A stretch of 64,000 bases of DNA from Candidatus Halobonum tyrrellensis G22 (GTDB lineage: Archaea > Halobacteriota > Halobacteria > Halobacteriales > Haloferacaceae), in assembly GCF_000495475.1 (NCBI RefSeq), contig NZ_ASGZ01000013.1, positions 101,278-165,277 of the forward strand, in the 5' to 3' direction. Below are positions 16,447 to 24,655 of the stretch, piece after piece. A program made the translations under genes and the position numbers. The notes beneath the pieces were generated by a model. The model was not told the origin of the DNA, did no database searches, and saw only the letters and a list, made by a program, of their open reading frames with translations. Within the stretch, counting starts at the first letter, position 1. Each line of letters begins with the position of its first letter.

Positions 16447-17877
16447 ATGAGACGACGTGACTACGTGCGACTACTCGGTGGAACAGGAGCGGCGGCGGGA
16501 CTCGGACTCGCCGGAACCGGCGTCGGCGCGGCGGCGGAGCCGTGTTACTATCAGGTCGACTTCGTGGCGGGTGAGGTGGAGGAGCAACTCGGCGAGAGCG
16601 ACGACGACTTCTACGGCGCCCAAGAGCGGCTGATACAGTACGCGCTCGGCGAGGGGAGTGAGGTGACCCACCGCGACACGTGGATCAACTCGCTCGACAC
16701 CGAGACGCGGCGGGCGGTCACGTCCGACCCCATCGCGGTGGAGGGCGGGACGGCATCGGTGTCGTTCACCGTCGCCGACGGCGCGGAGCTCTCACTGTCG
16801 CTCGCGGTGTACTCGATGCCGGCGTCGACGTTCAGCTTCGACACCGCCGACGACCAGGAACTGACCGACTCGGCCACCGGCACGTTCGGTCCCGGCGAGC
16901 ACACCCTCGAAGTCACGCTCCCGTGTGAAGACGGCGGCGAGGAGCGCGTCGAGTGTCCGGTCGACCCCGCCGAGGTGACGGAGTCCGACCTGGTCGACCT
17001 GTTGAGCGTCGAGTCGTCGTCGTTCCCGGAGGTGTCGGTGTTCGCGCGCGTGCTGACCGACGCCGGCGACGCGGGCGACCTCCCGGCGGACGCCTTCGAG
17101 GTCTGTGAGAGCGGCTACGTCCAAGACGCCTCGGTGTCGTCGTCGACCACCGGCGGCGGCGGCGCGGCGGACATCGTGTTCGTCCTCGACGACACCGGGA
17201 GCATGGGGTCGTTCATCGAGGGCGTGCTCGACAACATCCGTACGTTCGCGAACGACCTCGACTCCGGCGACATCGACAGCCGCTACGCGCTGATCACGTT
17301 CAAGGACGACGTCGAACTCGACCAGGAGTTCACCGGCGACGTGGCGACCCTCGAAGCCGCTCTCGACGACGTGGTCGCAAGCGGCGGCGGCGACTTCCGC
17401 GAGAACGACTTCGAGGCGGTCGAGCGCGCGACCGAACTCGACTACCGGCCGGGTGCCCAGCGGGTGGTCGTCGACATCACCGACGCGGCAGCGCAGGTCG
17501 ACGACCCCGACGCGTACTCCAACGACGAGAGCGTCACCGACCTCACGATGGCGGACGTCGAGAGTCTGCTCGCGGGGTACACGTACATCGCCGTCTCGCG
17601 CGACTTCAGCGAGGAGTACGGCGACTTCTACGACGACTACTACGGCGACGGCGACAAGCAGGTGCTCGCCGAGAACGTCGGCGGGACGTGGATCGACCTC
17701 GACAGCCCCGACTTCAGCGCGGTGCTCGAAGAGATCAGCGGTATCCTGACCTCGACGTACACGCTGACGTACACCGCCGCTACCGACGGCGACGCCGAGC
17801 GGACGGTGCTGGTGCGCGTCGAGGACCCCGTCGAGGGAACCCTCTATCGGACGCTCACGTACACGGTGCCGTCGTAA
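16447..17877 (+). CDS. Tat-exported von Willebrand factor A protein with N-terminal 125-residue module
   Basis: 476 residues. A Tat signal (MRRRDYVRLLGGTGAAAGL) leads into the shared module at residues 35-159, then a linker, then a vWA domain from about residue 238. The MIDAS metal site is DDTGSM (FVLDDTGSMGSFIEG), with the later Thr/Asp in the ITFKDD and VDITDA regions. The remainder (about 430-476) is a short beta-rich end (TLTYTAATDGDAERTVLV). vWA proteins bind other proteins through a metal ion, so an extracellular adhesion or complex role is likely. It is divergent from the M14 peptidase gene carrying the same module. Confidence 0.85.
   Translation: MRRRDYVRLLGGTGAAAGLGLAGTGVGAAAEPCYYQVDFVAGEVEEQLGESDDDFYGAQERLIQYALGEGSEVTHRDTWINSLDTETRRAVTSDPIAVEGGTASVSFTVADGAELSLSLAVYSMPASTFSFDTADDQELTDSATGTFGPGEHTLEVTLPCEDGGEERVECPVDPAEVTESDLVDLLSVESSSFPEVSVFARVLTDAGDAGDLPADAFEVCESGYVQDASVSSSTTGGGGAADIVFVLDDTGSMGSFIEGVLDNIRTFANDLDSGDIDSRYALITFKDDVELDQEFTGDVATLEAALDDVVASGGGDFRENDFEAVERATELDYRPGAQRVVVDITDAAAQVDDPDAYSNDESVTDLTMADVESLLAGYTYIAVSRDFSEEYGDFYDDYYGDGDKQVLAENVGGTWIDLDSPDFSAVLEEISGILTSTYTLTYTAATDGDAERTVLVRVEDPVEGTLYRTLTYTVPS
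16549..16923 (+). other. Shared 125-residue module, copy 2 (N-terminal in vWA protein)
   Basis: Codes residues 35-159 of the vWA protein, from YQVDFVAGEV to LEVTLP. It has the same blocks as copy 1 (LGESDDDFYGAQERLIQY, RDTWINSLD, SDPIAVEGGTASVSF, FSFDTADDQEL, EHTLEVTLP) and the same length without gaps. It directly follows the Tat signal and so would be the first folded unit of the mature protein. Confidence 0.8.
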
Positions 17878-17986
17878 GCTAAGCCCGGACCGGGAGCGCG
17901 CGGCCGGACGGGGCGCTTTCGCCCCGTCGCCGCCGTCCCACGCCGGGCAGGCGGCGGCCGTCGCGACCCGCCGGCCGGCGGCTACC

Positions 17987-19129
17987 CTACAGTTCGCCGA
18001 GTTTGCGGAGCAACTGCCCGCGGTAGCGCTCGTCGGCGGTGACGCCCTTGAGTTCGAGCACGTTCCGTTCGAGTTTGTCGAGCGCGACGTGGAACGCGTG
18101 TTCGGAGCCGTACCCCTCGCCGGACCCCGCGACCTGGCCGTGGGTGGTGCGGAGGCGGATCTGCGCTTGGATCAGCGGCGTGCCGCGGAGCTTCTCCTTG
18201 TGTTCGTGAAACCGGACGTGCGCGTGGAGCACGCGCATCTCCTGGTACTTGCCGGACACCTGCGTGATCGACTCGCGGATGTCCTCGCGGGAGATCGTAT
18301 CCAGGAGGTCGACGTTCGTGATCTGGACGTCCATCGCGTCCTCCTCGGTGAACGTGAGCGCGCGGAGCACGTCGGTCTTGGTGACGACGCCCATCACGAG
18401 GTCGTCGTTCTCCTCGGGGGTGACGACCAGCCCGTTGATATCCTCGCTCAACATGGTCTCGACCGCCTCCCGGACCGACATGTCGACGGTGGTGGTCAAC
18501 ACGGGGCTGCTCATCATGTCGTACACCGGCAGGTCGAGCAGGCGGTCGAGGTCGCCCGACCGGTCGCCGCGGCCCTGGCGGTCGTTGTCGCGGACGACGA
18601 AGTCGACGATGTCGTGGGTGGTGAGGATCCCCGTCAGCCGGCCGTCGTCGTCGACGACCGGGAGCCGCGAGATGCCGTGTTCGCGCAGCCGGTTGATCGC
18701 TTGCCCCACCCGGGAGTCGTCGGCGATGGAGATGATGTCGTCCGTGTAGATGTCGTCGACGTCGAGCGCGTCCAGGTTCTCGAGGACCGCCTCGAGGATG
18801 GCGTCGGCCGTCACGATCCCGTACAGCTTCGACCCCTCGTAGACGGGGGCGACCTTCACGTTCCCCTCGACGAGCACGCGCGCCACCTCGCGGACGTCCT
18901 CGTGGAGGTCGACCTCGGGGGCGGCCTTCATCAGCGCCGCCGCCTTGGTGTCGTCCTCGATGCGCGACCGGACGAGGTCGCGCTCCCCGATGACCCCCGC
19001 GTACTCGCCGTCGTTCATGACGACGACCCCCTTGGGACGCTCGCGGTCGAACAGCGAGCGGATCTTCCCGAGTCGTTCGCCAGCCTCGACCTCGACGAAC
19101 TCCGGTACGGCGATATCCTCGATGTCCAT
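17987..19129 (-). CDS. Four-CBS-domain protein fused to an HPF/RaiA-like domain
   Basis: 380 residues. Two tandem Bateman modules (four CBS motifs) occupy about residues 1-275, with typical ends such as YGIVTADAILEAV, LTGILTTHDIVDFV and MGVVTKTDVLRAL. CBS pairs bind adenosyl nucleotides. The last 100 residues resemble ribosome-hibernation factors (HPF/RaiA): VHAHVRFHEHKEKL-type strand patterning, QAQIRLRTTHGQVAG, and HVALDKLERNVLELKG as final helix. This suggests nucleotide-sensing control of ribosome binding, which is an inference. The ATG at 19129 is chosen because the open frame further upstream has no conserved sequence. Confidence 0.75.
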   Translation of the reverse strand: MDIEDIAVPEFVEVEAGERLGKIRSLFDRERPKGVVVMNDGEYAGVIGERDLVRSRIEDDTKAAALMKAAPEVDLHEDVREVARVLVEGNVKVAPVYEGSKLYGIVTADAILEAVLENLDALDVDDIYTDDIISIADDSRVGQAINRLREHGISRLPVVDDDGRLTGILTTHDIVDFVVRDNDRQGRGDRSGDLDRLLDLPVYDMMSSPVLTTTVDMSVREAVETMLSEDINGLVVTPEENDDLVMGVVTKTDVLRALTFTEEDAMDVQITNVDLLDTISREDIRESITQVSGKYQEMRVLHAHVRFHEHKEKLRGTPLIQAQIRLRTTHGQVAGSGEGYGSEHAFHVALDKLERNVLELKGVTADERYRGQLLRKLGEL

Positions 19130-19705
19130 AACTCTCCGTGATGGTACGCCACCCCGCGTCTTGAAGGTTGGTCCGACTCCCGGCGACCGGGAGCCGTCGA
19201 AACCGCCGCCGTCCCGCGGCCGTCCCGGGTCGGGTGCGGCAGCCGCGGGCGGGGCTACCGCTCGCGCGTGACGCCGATTTTCCGCATCTCGCCGCGGGTT
19301 CGGGGGTGGGACCCGCCTTCCGCCCTCTCTCCGGACCCGATCGTCGAGCGTGTCTCCGAACGGGGGAGCGACCCGGGAGCCGTCCACCCGGTCCACCCGC
19401 GGGCGACGCCGACGCTCGCGGGATACGAGGTCACGGCCAGTCGCAGACACTCGTCGTTTAGTTCAGTTAGTCGTCGCAGACGTGATTTCGATAGTCCTAC
19501 GCTCCAGTGAAATTCGGGGGACCGGAACGAGCAGAGACGGCAGTAGCCGGACGAGTAGCTACGGGACTATCGATCGGGGGATCGTTCACCTCCAACGCGT
19601 GGTAGCGAACACACTCGGCGTTCGTCTCGGCCGTCACGGACGCACGTTTCTTTCCGCGGGCGAAACGTTGAGGTTTCCGGTACTGAATCCTCGTACGAGC
19701 TCCCC
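19130..19705. other. Non-coding divergent region
   Basis: 576 bp between the CBS/HPF-like gene and the amidase gene. The stretch around 19450-19620 has lower GC than its surroundings and stop codons in all frames. I see no RNA gene, repeat or mobile element remnant in it. Promoters for both flanking genes must lie here but none is clear. Confidence 0.5.
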
Positions 19706-21235
19706 ATGTCCACGCCGCACGCCGACGACTTCGACCCGCTGGAGACCACTGTCGCGGAGATTCACGACGCCATGGCGGCCGGCCGCGTCACCAGCGAGGC
19801 GCTGGTCGACCGCTACCTCGCTCGAATCGACGCGTACGACCCCGAGTTGAACGCGGTGCTCGTGGCCGACGAGACCGCCCGCGAACGCGCCCGCGACCTC
19901 GACGAGCGGTTCGAGACCGAGGGGCTCACCGGGCCGCTCCACGGCGTGCCCGTCCTTCTCAAGGACAACCACGACACCCGCGACCTGCCGACCACCGCGG
20001 GGTCGGTCGCGCTCGCCGACTCCCGGCCGCCGCGCGATGCGTTCGTGGTCGAACGGCTCCGGGCGGCCGGCGCGGTCGTCCTCGGCAAAACCAACCTCCA
20101 AGAACTGTCGTTCGGCGTCGACACGGTCAGTTCGCTCGGGGGTGCGACCCGGAACGCGTACGACCTCGACCGCCGACCCGCGGGGTCGAGCGGCGGGACC
20201 GCGGCCGCGGTCGCCGCCAACCTCGCCGCGGTCGGCACCGGCTCGGACACCTGTTCGTCGGTGCGCTCGCCGCCCGCGTTCAACGACTGCGTGGGCGTCC
20301 GCCCCACCCGGGGGCTGGTGAGCCGGACCGGCATCGTCCCGCTGAGCGGCACCCAAGACACCGCGGGACCCATCGCTCGGACCGTCGGCGACGCCGCGCG
20401 CGTCCTCGACGCGATGGCGGGGTACGACCCCGCGGACCCGGTGACCGCCCGCGGCGTCGGCCGCGTCCCCGACGACGGCTACGCCGCCCACCTCGACCCC
20501 GACGGGCTGGCGGGCGCGCGAGTCGGCGTCGTCCGGTCGCTGTTCGGGCGCCGCGACGACGACGGGACGACCGGGACCGACGCCGCGGCCGTGACCCGCG
20601 TGGTGGACGACGCGCTCGCGGAGATGGCGGACGCGGGCGCGACCGTGGTCGACCCGGTCGACCCGGTCGACCTCGGCCGGCTAGAGAGCGCGCGCGTCCT
20701 CGGATTCGAGTTCGCGCGCGACTTCGACCGCTACCTCGCCGAACTCGGCGACGCCGCCCCCCACGACTCGCTCGCCGCCGTCTACGCCACCGGCGAACTG
20801 GAGCCCTCGGTCGCCGAGCGGTTCGAGGGGGCGGATATCCTCGACGTCGACGCCGAGGCGCTCGACTCGAACCCGGCGTACCTCAGACGCCTCCGGCGGC
20901 GCGAGGAGTTGCGCGAGGAGGTGCTCGCCGCGATGGCCGACGACGACCTCGACGCGTTGGTCTACCCGCCCTCGCGGGTGCCGCCGGTCGCGCTCCCCGA
21001 CCACCAGCCGTTCGCGGAGATGAACTGCGAACTCGCCGCCCACACCGGCCTGCCCGCCATCGTGCTCCCCGCGGGATTCACCGACGACGGGCTCCCGGTC
21101 GGGGTGGAGCTACTCGGTCGAGCGTTCGCGGAGCCGCGGCTGTTCGAGTTGGGTGCCGGCTTCGAGTCCGCGACAGCACACCGCCGGCCGCCCGAGCGGT
21201 TCGGACGGCTGGCGGAGTGCCCCGACTCCGCGTGA
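19706..21235 (+). CDS. Amidase-signature family amidase
   Basis: 509 residues. The Ser-cisSer-Lys triad of the amidase signature family is visible: Lys in GVPVLLKDNHDT, the loop RPAGSSGGTAAAVAANLAA and GTGSDTCSSVRSPPAF. It also has RPTRGLVSRTGIVPLSGTQD, DTAGPIARTV and PAIVLPAGF. The longer length and the SSVRSP variant fit the peptide/acylamidase branch better than GatA of the tRNA amidotransferase. There is no signal peptide. It stands alone with no gatB or gatC near it, so the natural substrate is unknown. Confidence 0.85.
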   Translation: MSTPHADDFDPLETTVAEIHDAMAAGRVTSEALVDRYLARIDAYDPELNAVLVADETARERARDLDERFETEGLTGPLHGVPVLLKDNHDTRDLPTTAGSVALADSRPPRDAFVVERLRAAGAVVLGKTNLQELSFGVDTVSSLGGATRNAYDLDRRPAGSSGGTAAAVAANLAAVGTGSDTCSSVRSPPAFNDCVGVRPTRGLVSRTGIVPLSGTQDTAGPIARTVGDAARVLDAMAGYDPADPVTARGVGRVPDDGYAAHLDPDGLAGARVGVVRSLFGRRDDDGTTGTDAAAVTRVVDDALAEMADAGATVVDPVDPVDLGRLESARVLGFEFARDFDRYLAELGDAAPHDSLAAVYATGELEPSVAERFEGADILDVDAEALDSNPAYLRRLRRREELREEVLAAMADDDLDALVYPPSRVPPVALPDHQPFAEMNCELAAHTGLPAIVLPAGFTDDGLPVGVELLGRAFAEPRLFELGAGFESATAHRRPPERFGRLAECPDSA

Positions 21236-21404
21236 GGAGTCACGGACGGTCCGCCCTCGCGGCCGGATGGCGACCCGCGACCCCGGCGGGACGGACCGGG
21301 GCGACCTCGCGCGACCGCCGCGGCGGCAGCCTCCCGTGTCGGCCGTGGGGACGGGGGCGCCGCCGCCGTGGAAGCGGCGCGACTCGGTGGACCGCCCGCC
21401 ACAC

Positions 21405-21875
21405 CTACGGCTCCCGTTCCGACCGCGACGCGTCGCGGTCGGCGGGCGTGCTCACCGTCATCACCGGGGCCGGCGAGTCCCGAACCACCCCTTCGGCGAC
21501 GCTGCCGGTCAGGTAGCGCTCCAGCCCGGTCCGGCCGTGCGTGCCCATCACGACGAGGTCGACGGCGTGGTCGGTCGCGTAGTCGACGATCCGCTCGTCG
21601 GGGTCGCCCTCCAGTACGTCGACCACGAGTTCGACGCCCGCGTCGGCGGCGCGGCTCCGGATCGCGTCGAGCGCTTCGCGACTCCGCGCCTCGCCGAGTT
21701 CCTCGAGGACGTCGCGGACCTCGACTTTCGAGACCGCCAGCGCGCTCGTTCCCGTGTCGATGACGAACACCGCGTGCAGCGTCGCGCCGTACGTCGCCGC
21801 GAGGTCGAGCGCGTGGGCGGCCGCGGCCGCCGCGTGGTCGCCGCCGTCCGTCGGGAGGAGGATCCGGTCGTACAT
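21405..21875 (-). CDS. Universal stress protein UspA family
   Basis: 156 residues. The N-terminus (MYDRILLPTDGGDHA) and the ATP-binding signature G-x2-G-x9-G-(S/T), seen as GTHGRTGLERYLTGSVAEGV, identify a nucleotide-binding UspA protein. The last 15 residues are hydrophilic and non-conserved. It begins 1 bp after the stop of the upstream exporter gene and is surely co-transcribed with it. The pairing suggests a regulatory or stress link to metal export. Confidence 0.88.
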   Translation of the reverse strand: MYDRILLPTDGGDHAAAAAAHALDLAATYGATLHAVFVIDTGTSALAVSKVEVRDVLEELGEARSREALDAIRSRAADAGVELVVDVLEGDPDERIVDYATDHAVDLVVMGTHGRTGLERYLTGSVAEGVVRDSPAPVMTVSTPADRDASRSEREP

Positions 21876-21876
21876 C

Positions 21877-23253
21877 TCAGAGCACCCCGAATCCGAACTG
21901 GGCGTACGGCCAGAAGTAGTACACGGCGACCCCGACGACGACCCCCGGGATCGTGGTGTAGATGGTGGCGACGATGGCGGCCTTCGTATCGATCGCCAAC
22001 AGCGGGAACAGCGCGTCGCCGTCCTGGCTGATCGCGTTCGCCACCAGCGCCGAGAAGGGGACCGCCTCCTCGAGCGCGTACAGTTGCGCGAACACGATGT
22101 GGGCCGCACAGCCGGGGATCAGCCCGAGCGTCGCACCCGCGATGGGCGCCCACACGCCGGCCGCGTTCGCGAGCGCGGCGATGTCGAACCCGAAGACGAG
22201 GAGACCGTACTCGTAGAGGAGGTAGCCGGCGATGACCCACACCGTGACCATCGCGGTCTCCGTGGCGGCGTGCTGGAACGTCTTGTAGACGCTGCCGAAC
22301 GAGTCCGGCAGGCGGCCGGTCTCCCCCTCGCCGATGTAGTGGCGGCCGACGAAGTAGAGGTAAAACGACAGCGTGGTGCCGACGAGACCCGCGACCGTGA
22401 ACAGCCCGTCGTACGTGGGGGCGACGACCCACGCGGGTTCCTCCGCGCCCCGGGCGAGGTACAGCACGCCCGCGACCAGCGCGCCCGCGAGGACGACCCA
22501 CCAGAGGACGTGGACCGCGTGACTGAGACGTTCGAGCAGTCGCGACTCGGGGAGGTAGCCCGGCGTGTCGCCGCCGTGGTCGTGAGCGTGGTCGTCGTCG
22601 GGCCGTTCGTAGTCGGGGACGCTCGGTCCCCCCTCGGCGACGCTCGCGGTGGCGAAGCCGCCGTCGGTCATCGGGCGGCTCATCCGGTCGACCGCGTCGT
22701 CGACCCAGCCCACGCCGAGTCCGAACAGGTCGATGGCGTAGCCGAACAGCACCGCGGCGACGAACGCCAGCCCGTAGGCGTACAGCGCCGCCTCCGGCGC
22801 GAGCGCGAGGATGATGAACGCGGAGTCGCCCGCCGTCGCCGCCAGCGCCGCGACGACGGTGCCGAAGCTCACCGTCCCGCGGATGTACAGCGGCATCGCG
22901 ACGATGGCGCCGCCACAGCCGGGCGTCAGCCCGAGGAGCGCGCCCGTGAGCGGTTGGGCGCGTTCGTGCTCCTCCAGCCACCCGGTGAGCCGCCCGTCGA
23001 ACGCGTACTGGACCAGGCTGAACAGGAGGACGGTCGCGCCCACGAACCCCGACACCTGCACGAACCCCTCCCGCCAGGAGCCGATCAGGATGTCGAGGAC
23101 CTCCTGGACGGTGGGACCGAACGTCCCCGCCGGTAGCTGTAGCGGGGTCACGACGCCACGCCTCCCCGCCGACTGCGACGCGCCGAACCGAGGGACCGCA
23201 CGGAGCGAAGCCTGCCACTCATTCTCACCCGTGTGTGGTGGCTCGAATTGCAT
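21877..23253 (-). CDS. Putative heavy-metal/manganese exporter (ArsP_2-like 10-TM permease)
   Basis: 458 residues, polytopic. Two internal repeats each carry a Pro-Gly-Cys signature: LGLTPGCGGAIVAMPLY (about 103-119) and LGLIPGCAAHIVFAQLY (about 376-392), the hallmark of the putative manganese/heavy-metal permease family related to ArsP. A cytosolic loop of about 50 residues in the middle is His/Asp-rich (DDDHAHDHGG), a likely metal-binding stretch. A DtxR-type palindrome overlaps its promoter, which supports Mn or Fe as substrate. A UspA gene follows 1 bp downstream. Confidence 0.78.
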   Translation of the reverse strand: MQFEPPHTGENEWQASLRAVPRFGASQSAGRRGVVTPLQLPAGTFGPTVQEVLDILIGSWREGFVQVSGFVGATVLLFSLVQYAFDGRLTGWLEEHERAQPLTGALLGLTPGCGGAIVAMPLYIRGTVSFGTVVAALAATAGDSAFIILALAPEAALYAYGLAFVAAVLFGYAIDLFGLGVGWVDDAVDRMSRPMTDGGFATASVAEGGPSVPDYERPDDDHAHDHGGDTPGYLPESRLLERLSHAVHVLWWVVLAGALVAGVLYLARGAEEPAWVVAPTYDGLFTVAGLVGTTLSFYLYFVGRHYIGEGETGRLPDSFGSVYKTFQHAATETAMVTVWVIAGYLLYEYGLLVFGFDIAALANAAGVWAPIAGATLGLIPGCAAHIVFAQLYALEEAVPFSALVANAISQDGDALFPLLAIDTKAAIVATIYTTIPGVVVGVAVYYFWPYAQFGFGVL

Positions 23254-23276
23254 AACAGTTGCTACCGAAGCAAAAA

Positions 23277-23295
23277 TTTAGAGTCTTCTAATTCG
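23277..23295. promoter_or_regulatory. DtxR-type operator upstream of the metal exporter gene
   Basis: TTTAGAGTCTTCTAATTCG contains the perfect dyad TTAGA-N4-TCTAA and matches 17 of 19 bases of the site before the DtxR-family gene at 1359. On the minus strand it overlaps the TATA-like run CTCTAAATTTTTGC and sits 24-42 bp before the ATG at 23253. A regulator bound here would block TBP/TFB. Which metal triggers it, and whether it represses or activates, cannot be read. Confidence 0.6.
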
Positions 23296-23582
23296 GGTCG
23301 CGTCGCGGTGGTGTTCGGGTGCGACGGGAGCCGTCGGCTCGGAGCGTGTTTCGCGCGGCTCGGGCCGGATTCGAATCGACTAAAACGTCGTGTGATCGGG
23401 TCGAACGGTGGGCGGTACGGTCTCGGCTCCTCACCGTGCGTCGTCTCGGAGCCGAGGGGGGCGGATTCGAACCGCGGTCGTTTCGCTCGCTGGCGCTCGC
23501 TCCACTCCCTGCTTCGAATCCGCCACCCCGCCCCGGCGACGCGGCTCGTCGCTACGCTCCTCGCGATGCGTCGCCTCAGAAC
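23296..23582. repeat. tRNA T-arm-like fragments downstream of tRNA-Val
   Basis: The 17-mer GGGCGGATTCGAACCGC occurs at 23459-23475 and again inside the tRNA (23590-23606). Two further T-loop-like pieces lie near 23365 (GCCGGATTCGAATCGAC) and 23513 (TTCGAATCCGCC). No other part of a tRNA is attached to them. They look like left-over attachment-site or tRNA 3'-end duplications from integrations. No integrase gene is present. No protein gene is supported in this stretch. Confidence 0.45.
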
Positions 23583-23657
23583 TGGGTCGGGGCGGATTCG
23601 AACCGCCGGCCTGCTCCGTGTGAAGGAGCCGTCATAACCGGACTAGACCACCGACCC
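23583..23657 (-). tRNA. tRNA-Val (anticodon CAC)
   Basis: 75 nt folding as a standard cloverleaf: acceptor GGGTCGG/CCGACCC, anticodon stem GCTCC/GGAGC with loop TTCACAC (anticodon CAC), T arm GGCGG-TTCGAAT-CCGCC and discriminator A. CCA is not encoded. A TATA-like element GGTTAAGTTT (23681-23690 on the minus strand) lies 24-33 bp before the 5' end. Confidence 0.93.
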
Positions 23658-23680
23658 GCACAGCGACGTAGCCCGCTCCG

Positions 23681-23690
23681 AAACTTAACC
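23681..23690 (-). promoter_or_regulatory. TATA-like element of tRNA-Val
   Basis: GGTTAAGTTT read on the minus strand, 24-33 bp before the tRNA 5' end, the spacing expected for an archaeal TATA box. Confidence 0.5.
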
Positions 23691-23713
23691 CTTCCCTTCT
23701 CCGAGCCCCGGCC

Positions 23714-24256
23714 TCAGTACGTCGGCTCCTCCTCGGGTTCGCCGTCGCGCGCGTTCACCAGCCGCGCGGCGGTGAACAGCGCGTCCGAGAGGCGATTCAG
23801 GTAGCGGACCGCCTCGCCGTTGACCGGTTCGTCGTCCGCGAGCGCGACCGACCGCCGCTCCGCCCGGCGGACCACCGCGCGCGCGTGGTGGAGTTTCGCC
23901 CCGCTGTCGCTCCCCGTCGGGAGGACGAAGCTCCGAAGCGGCTCCAACTCCTCGTCCATCGCGTCGATCCAGCCTTCGAGTTCCTCGACGTGGGCCGCGC
24001 GGACGACCGGCGCGTCGTCGGCGTCGGGGTTCGGGTCGGGGTTGGCGAAGTCCGCCTGGACGACGTGGAGGCGGTTCTGCACCTCGCGCAGTCGCTCGTC
24101 GACGTCGTTGTACCCCGTGGGTCGGACCGTCCCCACGAGCGCGTTGGCCTCGTCGACGGTGCCGTACGCCTCGATGCGCGGGCTGGTCTTCGACACGCGC
24201 GAGGCGTCCCGCAGGTCGGTCTTCCCCTCGTCGCCGCGGCCGGTGTAGATTGGCAT
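23714..24256 (-). CDS. Cob(I)alamin/cob(I)yrinate adenosyltransferase, PduO type
   Basis: 180 residues. The N-terminal ATP-binding motif is MPIYTGRGDEGKTDLRD, followed by RIEAYGTVDEANALVG. Conserved cobalamin/ATP contacts lie in FVLPTGSDSGAKLHHARAVV (Arg in VVRRAERR) and in YLNRLSDALFTAARLVN. The enzyme transfers adenosyl from ATP to cob(I)alamin, making coenzyme B12. The length matches the PduO family. A small CPWC thiol protein gene starts just upstream (5 bp between genes), so the two are likely one transcript. Confidence 0.92.
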   Translation of the reverse strand: MPIYTGRGDEGKTDLRDASRVSKTSPRIEAYGTVDEANALVGTVRPTGYNDVDERLREVQNRLHVVQADFANPDPNPDADDAPVVRAAHVEELEGWIDAMDEELEPLRSFVLPTGSDSGAKLHHARAVVRRAERRSVALADDEPVNGEAVRYLNRLSDALFTAARLVNARDGEPEEEPTY

Positions 24257-24261
24257 CCGAC

Positions 24262-24501
24262 TCAGGCGAGCGTCCGGTCGATGTACTCGAGGATGTTGGC
24301 CGACTCGTTCATCGTCACGCCGTGGTCGTCGTCGACGAGGACGGGCACGCCACGCTGGCCGCTCACCCGCTTCACCTCGTTCCGCTCGGAGTGGAGCGGC
24401 TCGGTCCACTCAGTCTCGTACTCCAGGTCGTTCTCCTCCAGTGCGTCGTGCACCTTCTCGCACCACGGACAGCCGTCGAGCGCGTACAGCGTCAGCGACA
24501 T
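24262..24501 (-). CDS. Glutaredoxin/GST N-terminal domain protein
   Basis: 79 residues from the ATG at 24501. The redox motif CPWC (residues 11-14, in LYALDGCPWCEKVHDAL), the cis-proline in GQRGVPVLVDDD and ESANILEYID are typical of glutaredoxin and GST N-terminal folds. It probably reduces disulfides with a small thiol. It is the first gene of a pair with the cobalamin adenosyltransferase, where a thiol reductant could help keep the substrate reduced. That link is an inference. Confidence 0.85.
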   Translation of the reverse strand: MSLTLYALDGCPWCEKVHDALEENDLEYETEWTEPLHSERNEVKRVSGQRGVPVLVDDDHGVTMNESANILEYIDRTLA

Positions 24502-24655
24502 ACCCGCCCGTTGTGTCGCCGCGGGCAAGTAGCTTCGCCCCTCCGCGCTCCGACCGACCGACGGCGACCCGACCCGCGACCGCGAGCCGCTCCGATTATC
24601 AATCCCGGCGACCCACGCGGATGATTTATCTACGGGAAGACGAACTCTCCGGTAG

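Noticed and set aside
23296..23582. Additional tRNA genes beside tRNA-Val
   Set aside because: Only T-arm-like pieces are present. No acceptor, D-arm or anticodon stem could be paired with them.
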